Source: Pomacea canaliculata
Taxonomy: Eukaryota > Mollusca > Gastropoda > Architaenioglossa > Ampullariidae
DNA: 64,000 nt
NCBI RefSeq assembly: GCF_003073045.1
Contig: NC_037603.1
Coordinates: forward strand, 15,692,192-15,756,191
Direction of reading: 5' to 3'
The stretch's first letter is position 1. Each line of letters begins with the position of its first letter. The notes beneath the pieces were generated by a model that was given only the letters and a program-made list of their open reading frames with translations, did no database searches and had not been told where the DNA came from. A program made the position numbers and the translations under genes. Shown one piece after another: positions 11,057 to 25,025 of this stretch.

Positions 11057-14000
11057 TTAGGATAAGGCCGGGAAGGGATTGGCTTTGCTGACAACCAGAA
11101 GTTTGTGAGGCTCGGAGATGTACCCCTTGATTTTTTTCTGAAACAGATGAGATATTTTCAGTGATTAAAAGCATCCCTCATAGCCCATATAAATAATGAA
11201 CTGAGGATAAAAACAATTTTTCTAGATTCAAGCTTTACCAGGCTCTACTATGTCACAGAACTGGTAAAAATCCTGAACAGAAGAACTACATAAAAGGAGT
11301 TATTTAGACATTTAAGGCCATCTTTATATGGTGTCTACCTGCAAGTGATTTTCAAATCATATTTAAAAATGAAAATCCAAATTGTAGACACAAATACAGC
11401 ATACAATTTCTAATGGCCTACTTCACTTGTTTAGCACTGGGGTTCTATAAAATCTTCTCATTACTGATAAAAGACTCAAAATTGTCATCTACAAGCACAG
11501 CAATCAAGTTTTAGTACCAGGTGCATGTGCACCTGTAATGATGCAGCTTGTCTGCAGTATCATCTGCTGCTGTCTCAGTGTCTTTCTGGCTTGAGAGATA
11601 AAGAGCATTGCCTCATTATCTGCACCTAACGAACTTGAATGAGGTTAACATGGGATCTAGCAGTGGAATGCTACAGACAGAGTATGATGACCAGAAGGTA
11701 ACATTTGTGCAAAAGCTTAATGCTCACCTCCCATATCAAGTTGGCAACAATACACTGGCTCTCATCATCATCAATGTCTTCCACCTGAAATTGGCAAACA
11801 TGACTAGAGCAGGCAAAAACTATGAAATCAACTACTGTTATTGTACAAGATCACTATGCTATTTTTGAGACAGAACATTTTTGTTCCCCAAGGAAGCAAT
11901 GCAGTAATATAGTCCATAAAAAAAGGAAAATAGATGCTTCATCAAAGAGAATCTTGTAACTGCTGAAAATAATATCAAAATGCTACTCAAAAATGACACA
12001 AAGTTCACAAGAACTGTGAAAGAAAGTTTAGAGTGAAGAACAAGATAACTGTAAACTACAGAAAGAATACAAGAATCTGAAAATGCCTATGACGCTTCCT
12101 GTATAAGTAGGTTATTGTTGCTGGCAGTTTTAGAGAACTAATTGCTGTCATTAGTTTGTTACTGAATTTTTTTTAAGAGAAAAGCACATGGACTGATCTC
12201 AATTCTAACTACTAGCATCGGCAAAGATTATATATAGCCAATATGAGGGCTTCAAACATATCACCAAGCCCACTTCTGTGACATCACAAGCAATGAACCC
12301 TTGATCTCTGTCTTAAATGCAGGGAAGAAATGGAGTTTAAAGGTCTGTACTTCATGAAGGGAATAGTTTTCTTGCTCAGTAACTTATAATAATGGATCCT
12401 TCAAAGCTAGTGTTTCATTATCCACTCTATCCCACTCATTTGAAAATAATTTTGCAATCAGATTAGCCTTTAACAACATAGTAAACCTGAAAAAAATTAG
12501 CGAAGATCCAATACCTGCATCATTCTCAGAGCTGTGGTAAAGGCATGGATGGGAATGTGATGCTTTTTGTCCAGCACCAAGTACCTGCAACATGAGGCAA
12601 TGCAAAGAAATGTTAAACCATTGTGATCATCATTGGAGTTGCACAAAATATTCTTAACACATAATTTGTAATATATGTAGCAATGGGGTTGCTTACGTCT
12701 TTGCTATGGAAGGTTAAAGGACATTTGATTCTATACAATATTTGAGAAAATTTCCCCTAACCCACTTTCTGCAATTCCTCATTGTTACAGTCTGTAAATT
12801 TTGTACTCTTGCACAACAACTGCTGTTTCCTGCTGCCTTTGTATCATTGTGCTCAACTCATAATAGTGCTTTCAATCATAGCCAAAAAAAAAAAAGTGCC
12901 CTTACACTTTTTTGAAAAGATTTCTGTATGTGATAACCTTGAGCTTTTCCAGAATCAGATAGATACCACAACGAATGAAGAAGGCCTCATGCCTCTGTAA
13001 GGCTTCATTTAACTGCAGCAGGTTGCCAGAGCTGAGAACAAAACAAAAAAGCAGAAACACCATTTCAAAATTTACTTGCATTAGAAGATAAATTATAGTC
13101 ACAATTCTGCTTAACTGAATAATAACAACAGTAAGAAATGCAAAATTTGTAAAGCGCATACTCACACTCCTAAGGAGCATGCTCTTAGCGCTTAAGAACA
13201 AGAACGAAACATGGACAGAATACGAGGGACAAGAAAACAAACAAATAACATATGAACTATAAAAGAATAAACAACCGTACTAAACGAAGAATAAAATCAA
13301 AAACAGAAAACACAAAGAGGAACCGAATAACAAGAACAAGAGGTGAGAGTAACATGATATTGCTAAAGGAAGGGCGTGAAAAAGGACTAGCATTATGGGA
13401 AAGGTTGTTAGGAGTAATGTTTACGGAAAAGGTGCATTTTCAGCGCACATTTAAAGGAATAAACTTCCTTTTTGTCACAATTATCTTGCTACATTTTTTT
13501 TATAATTCACTCACAAAAAATGTCAACCAGGATCCATGGACTAGTGAATAAGTACAGCAGGATACTACTGCATCTGTTTGCCCCAGCGAGGTAATGGAGA
13601 AGCATGGTCTACACTCTACAGGGTCTAGAGCTAGTAAGTTTATGGGTCCATGATCTACACAATCTAGAGCTGGTATTTATGCAGACTCATCAATGTGATG
13701 ATTTCTGTCCTGTTTATCATCAAGTCGTAACGCCATAAGCTGGCATGAGTCACAGCCAAGATTATGAAATGTGCTTTTACTAAATGAGGTATCTAAATAA
13801 TCACACCTACAATAAAGACAACTATCATTAACACATCATTTTAAACAGCATTTTTTAAACATTTAAGTGATGTGATTTGTTACTGCCCATATATGGCCTC
13901 AATAAAGAGGAAAAGTTACCAAAATACTTTTATTTTAACCTCTTTGTATGGGAAGTCTGTGAGATTAAATCCTGAGCACATAAGAGAATTGCTGATTACC

Positions 14001-17000
14001 TGATTACCTTCTAACTAAACAGCATAGCAGCATCATTTTCTCAACTCATCCTAGTCAATGTAAAAATATTTAGCATTCTGGCAGACTTTTAATGACCAGA
14101 CTGTAACACGTACCTGACTGCTCGAGCCACATCAGAAAACTGAAGCAAGTCGTGCTTTGCCAGTAAATCTTGCCTTGGCATGTGTCCCTGGAAGACAAGA
14201 ACCACTTAACTAAGCAGCTTAAACACAATTTTCAAGTCTGATTGACAATACAACTGCATTTATAAGCCAGATAGCGAGACATACAGCTATATTTGCAAAG
14301 AAAATCTATAAGCCACATTTGACAATAATAATTATTTTTTATAGCACATTTCCCCAATTTAAAGGCAGGCACAATGAACTCTACAGGCTGAAAAACGAAA
14401 AATAAAACACATGATTATAAGGATTAGAAAAAAGATTTCAGCAGCAAAGGTTCCACTTACCAACAACATCTTGACAGGAATGAGGTAGATTAAAATAAAA
14501 CGTTTATTCTTTATGCTTCGACGATGACAGTGTTGGAAGGAAAATGTCAAGTACTCTTCAGCTGCACAAATGCATCATCAGAACTAGCATTGTCAAGAAA
14601 GCTGCATTTTTCAACATCTCTCATTTTAAGGCAATTTCTCAAATGAACTTGTCATGGATAGATTGTTTTTTAAAAGTATCATCTCTTTAATTTGTTCTTG
14701 ACATAGCCATAGTCTGGGCAGAAAGGGAGCTGAACATCTATACTTAAAATAAAGTAGGCACAACTCCAAAAGCAGACCTCTAAAATAGCTGGATTTTACA
14801 TCAATTCTTTTATATTGAAATAAATAATAAAAAGAAAGGTCATTTACACTGAAAATGTATTAATATCTACAGCCTTGAACAAAAAGTGTCAACGAAAATC
14901 TTGCAAGAACTACACACCTGCTTTAAAATCGCTGTCAAACATAGCCTTCCTTCCAACATAGAACCTGAAAAAGACAATGAACGCAAAAGATTGTAAACTA
15001 AACATACCTAACAGCAATTAAAAATATATTCTGAACAAAAATAAAATGGGACAAACATTTGCATAAAAATGTGGATAAGCCATGAAGTTGATAAGGCGAA
15101 TAAAAGTGAGATAAAGCAGTTTAATGTATTAACAATGCTTGTGATCGCTAAGAGACGGTGAAGGTGACATAACATGCAAAAACTTAATGTCACTTGTATG
15201 TGACTTTATGTGAAAGCTTAATATCACCTAAATGTGACATAACATGTGAAAGCTTACTATCACCTGTATGTAATAAGCTGTGATAAGCTAAACCTTTCTT
15301 TAATAGGAAGACTGTCTATAGCTCGAATCAGTGGCTTGCAAAGATGAAGTTTGTTTATCTGAAAGAAAGTTTCAACACAATATAGTAAAGTGGCGTCCAC
15401 TTTAATAAAACATGAATTTACATTAAATAGGTATTATTTCCAATATCTCAAACAGACAAAGTTATTAAAACTAATATTTCTTGGAACATTCATGGTGTTA
15501 AAGGAGTCACTTCGTAGACCAATTTTACAAAAGCATGCGCGAGTGCTAAGATCTAACTTCAGATATAGCATTAGGAATAATTTTTCTGCTGCTACCTTTC
15601 TTAGCATTGTTAAGTTGGTTCTTTCCAGGCAGTAATTTAGAATTTTCTAAAGCTAGTCACTGCCTTTCAAAAATGGCAAGTTACAGATCAGAGGTTGAAA
15701 CCTCGTTAATCCTCAGTGCCAAAAAACACTTAAAACTTTATGCATATGCAACACTATTTTGTGTTTAGATTCCTTATGGATCATCCCACATGTAGTTTAT
15801 TCCTTGTTACTCCTCGAGGAGAATAAGGCCACAACATTCCACATGCAGTTTTGACATATAAATATTTAGACACTGCATTTGAAGTTTTAGGGTAACAGAT
15901 GAGAAAAGAGCACAATCCTGGTTCTGAGGAAGCGAACATGCAAGGAGTAATATGTAGGATGACACGAAACATATCTATCAACTCATAAAATTGCTGAAAC
16001 CCATAGATCCAAAATCGAATCTACATGTAGCAATGTACATGGTTTGTAAATGAAAAAATGGAAAAAGCATGGTCCACAATGCCAGAAAAGTTAACAGTGT
16101 CAGTGAAGGAGGCTCCTAATCAGTCAAAAACCCAAAGATGGCAAAATGAAGACAAGGATACAGAAGCCTATATTGGATGAAGATGTCTATTGGAAGAAAT
16201 GGCGAAGCATAAGCATAAAAAAATAATCCATAGCAAAGGAAAATGGCACAACAAACATCCCAGATACCAAAGTCGAAGTAGATCCATAAATGAGATAAAA
16301 CGACAGAGAAGTGGTCTCCTTCAGCCAGTAAGGCAAAGGGACATCCCTCTCATCCACATGCGGGTATTGTTCAGAACAAATAGATAAAGCCACTGGCTTC
16401 TAGTAATTCTTTGTTATGAGTATTTATCTGCACTGCTACAACGGCCATGCACATCATTTCAAACGCTTTATAATCATGACTTTGAAGAACTGGACAAACT
16501 GAAATTACTTACTTTGAAGTAAATTTTGAAGAGATGATTGACAAGGCTCAACATGCCCCATTTCTTGGAATCTTCAATGGCAGCCCGGCTGCAGTCAGAA
16601 GAGAATATTTTCAAGGAGACGTTATTTAAAATAAAGTCTGTCTGAGTTTATGGATCTCTCCTGGTGCTAAAGATATACGGTTTCCCATTAACATCGTCAA
16701 CAGTTTACACTGAAAAGTTATAAAAATATGTAAAGAAAAGTATTATACTTTTACGCAAGTGTTGGCTGTCATACTCAAGTCTGTATTTGATTGGTGAAAC
16801 AATCTTTATAATTTTAATTAAAAAATACTTTTGAATTCAGTCTTTCTAAAAAGTATACATTAGCAACAACATAGAAAAAGGTGTATACAGTACAAATATC
16901 ACAAACTACACAAAATCTATTCATCAGGCATTGACAATGATGTTAAAAATGATATATATTATAGCTTGAAGATCTCAGCCAGAGATTTAGATGCACTTTT

Positions 17001-20000
17001 TTTTATTGACTTTTATTTTTACAGCAAAAATGTAGGACATAAACATATACATAAGAAAGAAGATTGGCTATTTGTTTTGATTTATTTTCTCCTAAGTGAA
17101 AACTCACACCTAAAAGAAAAATGAATGGTAAATAAATAAGGAAGCTACTTGTTAAGGAAGCTATTTTTCCTACTTGTCAGAAGCACAGACTCGGAAGCAA
17201 CCCATCAACAATTCAGCAGCTTTCTCTAGATGCTCGCCTGGCTTACCATGGCTTTTTTTCACTGCCTGGATGTCTGCCTGTAGGGACAGAATTATTGCAT
17301 AAAGAAAAATAGTCCATGACACAAAACACTCCGGTAATGCAGGAGGAGCAGCCAGATGAAGTAAAAACACAGAGATGTTTCAATGTTGAAATCAACATTT
17401 GCAAGGAACTGTTCATGTGTGTCTGCATACATATGTGAACTTTGTACCATAAAATCATCTTAATAAAGGCTACACAAATACAAAATAAAAAATATCTTTA
17501 CTGATCCCAGGAAATTATTGTTTCTGCTGACAGTAATATCAAACATTACCAAAAAACCCCTAAAGATCAATACAGGCTAAAAAGAACATAAAATGTGTAC
17601 ATCCAATTCTAGTTCTCATTCACTAAAATATGATGCATATACTTCTTTTTTAATTAGCTGCTATACCCAGTATTTTATCTTTCGTTCAGTGTATCTTTGC
17701 TTTGGTGACACATTAGTATATGTAAGTGAGAATCATTTTGTCTGCCATGTCTGTGGACAGAAGAGAGGGTACATTGTTTTTGGAGTGAAAGTTGTACAAC
17801 TGAGTCAACATGTTCTGGCCACTGACAGGTAAGGCTGCACGTGCGATGTAAAAGTGTTACAAAAAGTTCTAGAAGAGTAGCTGGCCCTATTTATTAATTT
17901 ATAAAGAAAGAGTTAAAACAAATGTCAAGATGAATATACTCACACTTTGTGCAAAAAGTCGCAGGTCTAAGCATATGGCAAACATAATGGGTAGTGCCCA
18001 GTTATCTTCTTTTTGACTCTGGAATTCACGGATGAATAACCTATTGAAGGTAAGTTGTCAAGGCCAACACTTTTCTAAAGAATGACTGACTTGTTCTTGT
18101 GATAAAAAAAATTATTATAAAGACATTGCTTACAGGAAAAGAATGAAAAAAGGAGGCATAAAAGAACATGAGAGAGACATAAGGTTAGCTGTAACCTTAC
18201 TCAGCACTTTGCTCTTATCTTCTGCAAAGGATACTGTACAACAAGGGATTGGCAGACATAGGCTTCCACAAAGTCATGATTTGCCACAGCCCAACAGCAT
18301 CTGAAAATAAACATAGGTCACTTAGGTATTCAGAAATTAGCCACAAAAATCACCCTAAAATGACCAAACCCCCCTACCCCAAAGGATGGCAATTTTTGCT
18401 TTTTAAAAGAATGGGTTGTACTCAGTGCTAGGAAATCTAGGTCATACCCTTGGTAAAAAGTATCACAATGAATTGCACAAAGAGAAACCTTCAGCATTTG
18501 TATGCTACCCAGATATGTCCTTGTGCAAAGATCATGAAAACCTCTGATTTTTGTTGTTGATGAAACATCACAAAATAAATAGTACTGCATTATTTGCCAT
18601 GATTAAGGTGGTCTAAAGACACAAGGTCATCAGTGACAGAGGCCAGAGTCAGTCTCCTAACATGTGCTAAAAACCCCTTTAATTTTCTCCTGCAGAATCA
18701 ACATGACTACACTGGTTGCTATGTACACCCTTCACATGTCAGCAATACGTGATAACAGCAAGCAAAAAAAATTCATTAAAATTTTAAAAGAAATAAATGA
18801 CTGAATACCAGAACATCAAGGTTCTAGAGAGCAAAATTCACAGTTTTGCAAGTCCTCACCTAAGATGTGCAGCTACAATCTCATCATATGGCTGATCAAA
18901 AACCTTTTCACAAGGCTCCTCTGGTCTTTCAAGCTGCAGACGAGGATTGGCCACATGTGGATGATGGAATGATAAAAATGACTGCCACAGATAAAAAATA
19001 CTTATAAGTACCATATAATATTACAACAGGATGAAAAAAATGTTTAAATCTAATGTTAAAATAAAGATAACTTTATTACATCAATATGTAGTATGAACAC
19101 TGACAAATTCTTTAGTGGAGTAAATGTTCATGCTCTGAAAGGAAGGCTCACAGAAAGGAAATCTCTTTATAATAACATGCATAGGTTAAAGTTCCCAACT
19201 TGCATCAAAACTACCCTCCTCTTCCCCCCCCCCCCATATATATATATGGTGTATGAGCATATATGCTCATACACACATATATAAATAGAAAACTTTTATG
19301 CATTTCTAACTTTACACACATATGCATATGTACAAACTCAATATGTACATAAACATTAGCATACACATTACTAACAACAACAGGTGGCTACATCACATTT
19401 TAGAATATAACACTGTGATCATTTATTATTATTATTATTTATTTATTTTGTATACATTTGTTAAACTTGAACAAGTAGGAAAAACCCAAGATAATTTAAA
19501 TTAATTGAAAAATGCATTACTTACAGACGCTTTTTCTCCATCCTTGTTGGCCAAAGCATCATTCAACTAGAAACAAAAACTTGTATTTATACAAATTATT
19601 ACATGTACGATCTTTATCAAGATGCGAACCTTCTTCCTGCTGCTTCGCCCTTAGCAGTTCGCTCATTCAAACAGTTTTAATCCTAACAAATCGCAGCCCA
19701 AATGATCTATGTTGTAACTGCAATTCGCTGTACATAGTGTACATTGTGGGCATAAATACTGTAAATGTATGATTTTGACTTCTATAATATTTTTTCTATC
19801 AGATGGAGTGTGCCAGGACATTGATTATTGTGAGAAAAATGACTTTTAGAATGTGTAAGGTTACTTAGTAATTATCCGTAACTCTTTACTTTCCCAGTTC
19901 CCTTCTCGGCTAAGAAAAAGGCGTCCGAAACCCTGTGTTTGAGCACAGCTTTTGAATTGAGCTCAGGGTGGGAAAATATTTTGAAAATATAACGAGCTAC

Positions 20001-20157
20001 CCTCATCTGCATGGTCCATAACTTAAAACTACATTTGACTTGAGCAAGTGCTGGAAAATGACTGGTACCTTATTATTTCTTCAAACATAGCTTTTTTGAA
20101 TCGAAGACATCAACAACTTACCGAATTAAGATACGAATACAGCGATGTGTGCGCCAT
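11057..20157 (-). CDS. PCID2: PCI domain-containing protein 2 (PCID2, Thp1 orthologue)
   Basis: Fifteen exons, transcribed from high to low coordinates: 20122-20157, 19525-19566, 18860-18981, 18235-18300, 17944-18040, 17174-17277, 16513-16588, 15264-15358, 14918-14964, 14461-14561, 14114-14187, 12906-13031, 12515-12584, 11728-11784, 11057-11137. They total 1194 bases and 397 aa (human 399), with every GT-AG junction in phase. Diagnostic blocks: [92 protein letters not shown] and a C-terminus [19 protein letters not shown]2/Thp1 is the PCI subunit of the TREX-2 complex, which couples transcription to mRNA export at the nuclear pore; the vertebrate protein also binds BRCA2. The N-terminal half is helical repeats and the C-terminal half is the PCI winged-helix region. 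It is head to head with a small ORF and tail to tail with SPRYD7. Confidence 0.97.
13085..13450 (-). repeat. Interspersed repeat (LINE/SINE 3' region), minus orientation, in PCID2 intron 11
   Basis: The minus strand contains aagcgctaagagcatgctcc, then ttaggagtgtgagtatgcgc, the same block as at 24,270-24,320. Upstream sequence (in element orientation) also matches: a cttgtccctcgtattctgtc block against the cattctcgtctc region at 24 kb. Sequence to about 13,450 looks like the inner part of the same element. Confidence 0.6.
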
Positions 20158-20400
20158 AATTATTTGAGAATTATTTCCCTTTAACAATAATTAAATAAGA
20201 GGAAACCAAGAGAGGCCACTCTGCAAGTGTAGGAGTCCAAGAGTTATGCACCTTTCACCGACGTAAACAACGCACGCCTCGAGTCAAACGTAACGTGCTG
20301 CCATTTCCATCCGGCAACTGGATTGTTTTACTTGTTCCATTGCTGTCTTTTGATAGTAAGAAGAACACAGGGGCACAGGTAGGAAACACAAGAAAATATT
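20158..20400. promoter_or_regulatory. Probable shared (bidirectional) promoter
   Basis: Lies just upstream of the PCID2 start on the minus strand and upstream of the small plus-strand ORF, in a locally CpG-containing stretch (20,260-20,330) unlike the AT-rich surroundings. A consensus donor (cacag then gtagga) at 20378/20379 could end a noncoding first exon of the plus-strand gene. No TATA box is evident. Confidence 0.4.
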
Positions 20401-21148
20401 TCATTGCATCTTACTGATTCGTTAATTGATTGAACATTGGGCAGTCGTTGGAAGTGGTAGCTAAGATTAGACTCGCAACGCGTTTCCTAGGTGAACGAAT
20501 AGAATGGAAGTAATAGAGGATCTGTTATTTCAGAAACTTCTTCTGCGAGCTACAGTATTTTTCTAGTAAATGTTTGTTAGTCTAGAGTGTAGATTGTCTG
20601 ACATAAGTTTAGTTCTCTGTCTCCCATTTCATCCATCTCTCCCTTTGTCTCCTTGTAACCATTATAGATACGAAATCACTATTATTGACAGCTCAATGTT
20701 AGTTTGTTTGGCTCGTGCAATTGTCACTTTTATTGTAAAGTGTAGCAGAGTAGAACAGAGGTTTTTGTTCTTTATGTTTAACAGATATGAAATAATTGAC
20801 AAAATCGATGAAACATTAAAACATATTATATTTGGCTGAGTTCATTCCAATGGTCAATTATTTCACTTAAAATCTGCACGTTGCAGAATTTAATTGTACA
20901 TAATGATGATTAAAGATATTGTTAATACAATATTCATTAATAATCTGATATGGAATACTGACATTTAACAGTAATAAATCAGCAGGTCGTGCCCAGTCTG
21001 CGATCCAATTCAAGCCAAGGCATTGCACTTCACATCAATCACCACCATATGATTTAAAAGGCGTTGCTTACAAACCTGAATAACAATTCCACATTTTCTT
21101 TTGAAGATCTAAGAAAGATCAGAGAACAGAAAGACTAGCTGTAATACA

Positions 21149-21322
21149 ATGGCTCGAGCCTCATACAGGAGAAGATCAAGGCCAAGACGACGACGGCAGA
21201 GTCGGGGGCAGCCAGATGATGGAGCAGGAAATATGCTCAGGATTGCTGTGCCTGTGCTAACTATTGGAATTTGCATGCTTGTTGGATATATCTACTTCAC
21301 CTCAATCCCTGAAGATGAATGA
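21149..21322 (+). CDS. Small Arg-rich single-pass membrane protein, 57 aa, unidentified
   Basis: The ORF MARASYRRRSRPRRRR continues with a polar linker (QSRGQPDDGAGN), one hydrophobic segment (about residues 30-51, IAVPVLTIGICMLVGYIYF) and a short acidic tail SIPEDE. A positive head and acidic tail suggest the N-terminus faces the cytosol or matrix. The ATG has an A at -3 (acaATGG). A purine-rich stretch with possible acceptors near 21,110 suggests a spliced 5' UTR. Size and layout resemble animal SMCO4-type micro-membrane proteins, but the N-terminal half differs, so I do not assign it. Its position opposite the PCID2 promoter and nearby AATAAA signals support a real gene. Confidence 0.5.
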   Translation: MARASYRRRSRPRRRRQSRGQPDDGAGNMLRIAVPVLTIGICMLVGYIYFTSIPEDE

Positions 21323-24180
21323 ATTTGAATCAAGAGTGTGGTGGTTGAAGTTGTGGACAGCAGTTTATCTATGCAGCCAAACATCTATAATGAGGGTTAA
21401 ACCTATGATCAATATCATGATCATTCAACATACAAGACTTCCTGTTGGAATGTTTGTTTTGAGGATTGTCACAGGTCTTCCATCGCATGTTGCTCAATCT
21501 GATGCACATTCAAAAGCACACACATGCAAACGGCACAGAGCACGTGGAATTTGAGATTAGGTTAGCAAGCAGCAATAAAAAGGGTCTTGTTGCAAAGCTC
21601 TGAACCTTGTTACAACAGAGAAAGCTGTTGAAAGGTGTAAATGAAATTAAGTGTGCATTAAGTATATCTAGATGGAGAGAAACATTTTCTATGCATAACT
21701 CTCTGTCAGCACTGGATCACTTTTTTCGTTCCAAGCTAAGATAACTCTGTCTCATGAAAGTTGGTTTTTTTATTCACCAGTGGCCATTAATATTTGAGTG
21801 AGACTGGAAATATTGAATATTTTTGTCATTTATGATTCTCCACATGCAAGATTGTCATACTTTTGTGTGATGAAACTACATTCCACTCAATAAAAAGCAG
21901 GGTGCATTCATAGGACTTTTGTCCCATTCAGTATTGCTTAAATTACTGTTTAATTTAGACTTAACAGCTGCTGGTGAATTCCTGGTACTCATACTTCTCA
22001 CTGCCTTTTTAAATGTGACCTGACCTCTTCCACTAGTATTATTTGTTTGGGCAGATTTGTGGACAGATCCTTGTGCTGCAGCATTTTATTTTTTTCACTG
22101 TTGGACCAGTCTAGTCATTCTTTCAAGGTGCAACACAGCTGAATGTTTAGTGCCCTAACTGATATGATTTCATCATAAAAGGCAGCTGCCTACTTGTTTA
22201 TTACTATTGTATTAAACAATAGCTTTTTGCAAGTAGGTCATTGCTTTGTTATTGTATGTTGTTCTTTTTCCAAAATTGTCCTCGTGCATTTATAATATGC
22301 AGGACTGTGTGTTGTGTGTGTGCATGCACAGATATGCCTGTTTGTGAACATGTTTGTGTATGTATGGATGGATAGGTGTGCATGTGCAGGTGTTATATGT
22401 AGGGAATGAGTGCATAATTGTTTCTGGCACAACATATCTACAGAAATACTTCTACATCTGTATTTACATGTTATACAGGTATGGTTTTTCTGGTACATGG
22501 TGGAATTGTTGTATCATCAGTGATGATAAACTAAATATCAGCTAAACTCTACAGCTTTCAAGAAAATAATGCCCCGAATCACAGAGGTTATAAGATCTCT
22601 TGGAACATTGTAACAACCCAGTGTTACCTGTGCTGTATCCTTACTGCTGTTTTGTGCTGTTCTATTGTCTTTATACTTCCAATTTTAACAGTGATCTTTA
22701 AACTGGGCTGATCTTTATCTTCCAGAACATTCCATGTAATCCAGTTTTGATGTTTTTTTTCCACTCATATCTTTATTTGTCTTTCCTGATTCTGCCATTT
22801 TACAAGATGATTTCAGATAAGCTAAAGACGTAAGTTATCAGTCTAGCATAAAGAATTTCTGGCATCAAAAACAGCATACCCTCAAATGTACAAAATGCAG
22901 CACATTGTTTTGCAGTTCCACACTTTTTCTTGCAGTAAATAAATGTCAGTATTTGACATTCTTTGTGATTATCATTACTAGTAAATATTTGCTGAAGTAA
23001 CTTTTGTTTTGTACATTTTAACTGACAAGTTAGATCATATAAATAGTGATAATTTACTGAGTTAGTGGTGTTCTGTTGGTATGCCTTATGTAGACAACAG
23101 CATACATATAGCTCATAATTTTTCTTTAAAAAAAGCCAACTTTTCAACTGCAGGTAGAGGGTTGGATTGTAGGATTTCTGTTCCCGAGAGTAATCCTAGG
23201 TCCCTTTCTGTCAATGGGCATTCCATGGAGAGATTTTGTTTCTTATGCAACTTATTTCCATCTTAGTTCACAATCTCATATTCTGGATTACACAAAGTGT
23301 GCCAAAGAGTCAGCTTCTGTCTTTCACTTTCTTCCTTTCTTTCTTTTATACTTTCATTCTTTCATGAAAATGCCTTGACATTTGTCTAATGTGGTTTAAA
23401 TGTAATCCAATAAAGCCTTTGAGCATTGTTTATTACCATGGTTGTTATAACACTGCACAATATCTTTTATGACTAGAAATATAAACAAAAGCTCCCCATA
23501 TTATTTTGCTTAAAAAAAAACATGATATATTACATCTTTATGGAAATGGCACTGTGTTCAAAGATCTCCTTGTTTATAAAATTGTCTTTTATTGTGATAC
23601 GTGTATTCTAATTGTTTTTAGTTGATTCATATATTCTGTTTACATGTTTTTATACTGGGCATAAATATAAACATGGTGATAATAACATTAAAAAGGTGAA
23701 TGTGCACGCAAATGATTTTGTCTTTTGCGTGAGATGCTTGCCTGCATGCACGCACACCTAAGATACTTTAAACCAATCAGTGTGAGAGAAAGTCAGGTGT
23801 GCTAAAGAACACTCTTCTGTATTTTTAAAACTTCTCACTGCTCAGGAAAAGATGCTTTGATATCGTTCGCATTTAAGTATATTAATTTGTGCAATTATTT
23901 CAAACAGACATATTGTTCTCAAAATTGCCTGTATGATGTATGTGTGTGTGTGCGTCCATGCATGCTTGTGCCTCCTGACACTTCCTGGGTAAATGTTATT
24001 TAAGTGGTATGAACTTTGTTCGCTAGGAATGGTTTTGATGATGTCAATTAAGCAGTTATTAACCCACTAACATCTGCACTGATAGTAGTCTACATAAAAA
24101 TGACAATTAGGAGACGGAAAAAGATGCTGAGTTTTTTCTACAAAGACACCATATCATCTCATTAGATTACGTAAGAAGAC
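21323..24180. other. 3' UTR or intergenic DNA after the small membrane ORF
   Basis: No coding signal. AATAAA hexamers lie at 21574-21579 and 21889-21894, the first about 250 bases after the stop, and another near 23,408. GT/CA-rich runs occur near 22,310-22,400 and 23,940. Confidence 0.4.
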
Positions 24181-24380
24181 TTGCTTGCACATTCATTCCC
24201 TTCTTGTCTTTTATTAGTACTATTGCTTATCCTTCCATGCTGTGTTGTCTGTGTCTCATTCTCGTCTCAAGCGCTGAGAGCATGCTCCTTAATGAGGGCG
24301 ATCATGCGCTATATAAATCACACATCATCAATCAATCAATCATAATCATCAATCATCCATAATATCATCATCATCATCAT
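24181..24380 (+). repeat. Interspersed repeat with conserved 3' block and (ATC)n tail
   Basis: Contains aagcgctgagagcatgctcc, then ttaatgagggcgatcatgcg and ctatataaat, ending in an ATC/ATCA-rich tail (24,325-24,385). The same block occurs on the minus strand near 13.2 kb and a truncated part near 0.65 kb. The tail marks the 3' end of a retroposed element. Confidence 0.65.
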
Positions 24381-24965
24381 CATTCCCTACGTTCAGTCGT
24401 TGGTTTGCTGTACTCATATTCATGCTCACACACATGCTTGGATCCCCCTCCCCTTTATTGTAATGCTTGTTTCTTCTTCACTCCCTGCAACCTGTCCTGC
24501 ACGAGGCAGCAGGTATATCTTGCGTGCTACCTGTACAAGTAAGCATTAGCAGGCTTTATTGTAAAGGCGCCGCTCTCACCTGGCATTGGCCTGGCTAAAC
24601 ACACAGCGGCCCATCATGGAGACTGAGGCTGGAGCTTGGGAAGTGTTGGCATGATCACAAGCACTGGTGCACTGCTTCACGCGACACCCTGTGCAGCCAG
24701 TCAGCTCGGGTAGTCTTGTGACCACAAGAAAAGACTGAAGGGTACGATACTGGAGCTTTCTACATCCACCCGAGTGATTTCATTACTGATCCTCAGTTGG
24801 TACGTCGTGTTTCTTTAGGGTAAGTAGTGAACGTTCATCGGGATTCTTTTTTCTCTTTTTCCCTCTTGTGTTCTCTCACTTCCTGCGCCTCGAAAAGGAT
24901 GTCATTTACTTTTTAAGTACCCTTTAATATGATGTGCTTTTGCTCTTTCTTTCTTTCTTTTCTTT

Positions 24966-25025
<60 letters not shown>

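Noticed and set aside
24361-24383. ATC repeats as a CRISPR-like or regulatory array
   Set aside because: A plain trinucleotide microsatellite tail of a retroposed element.
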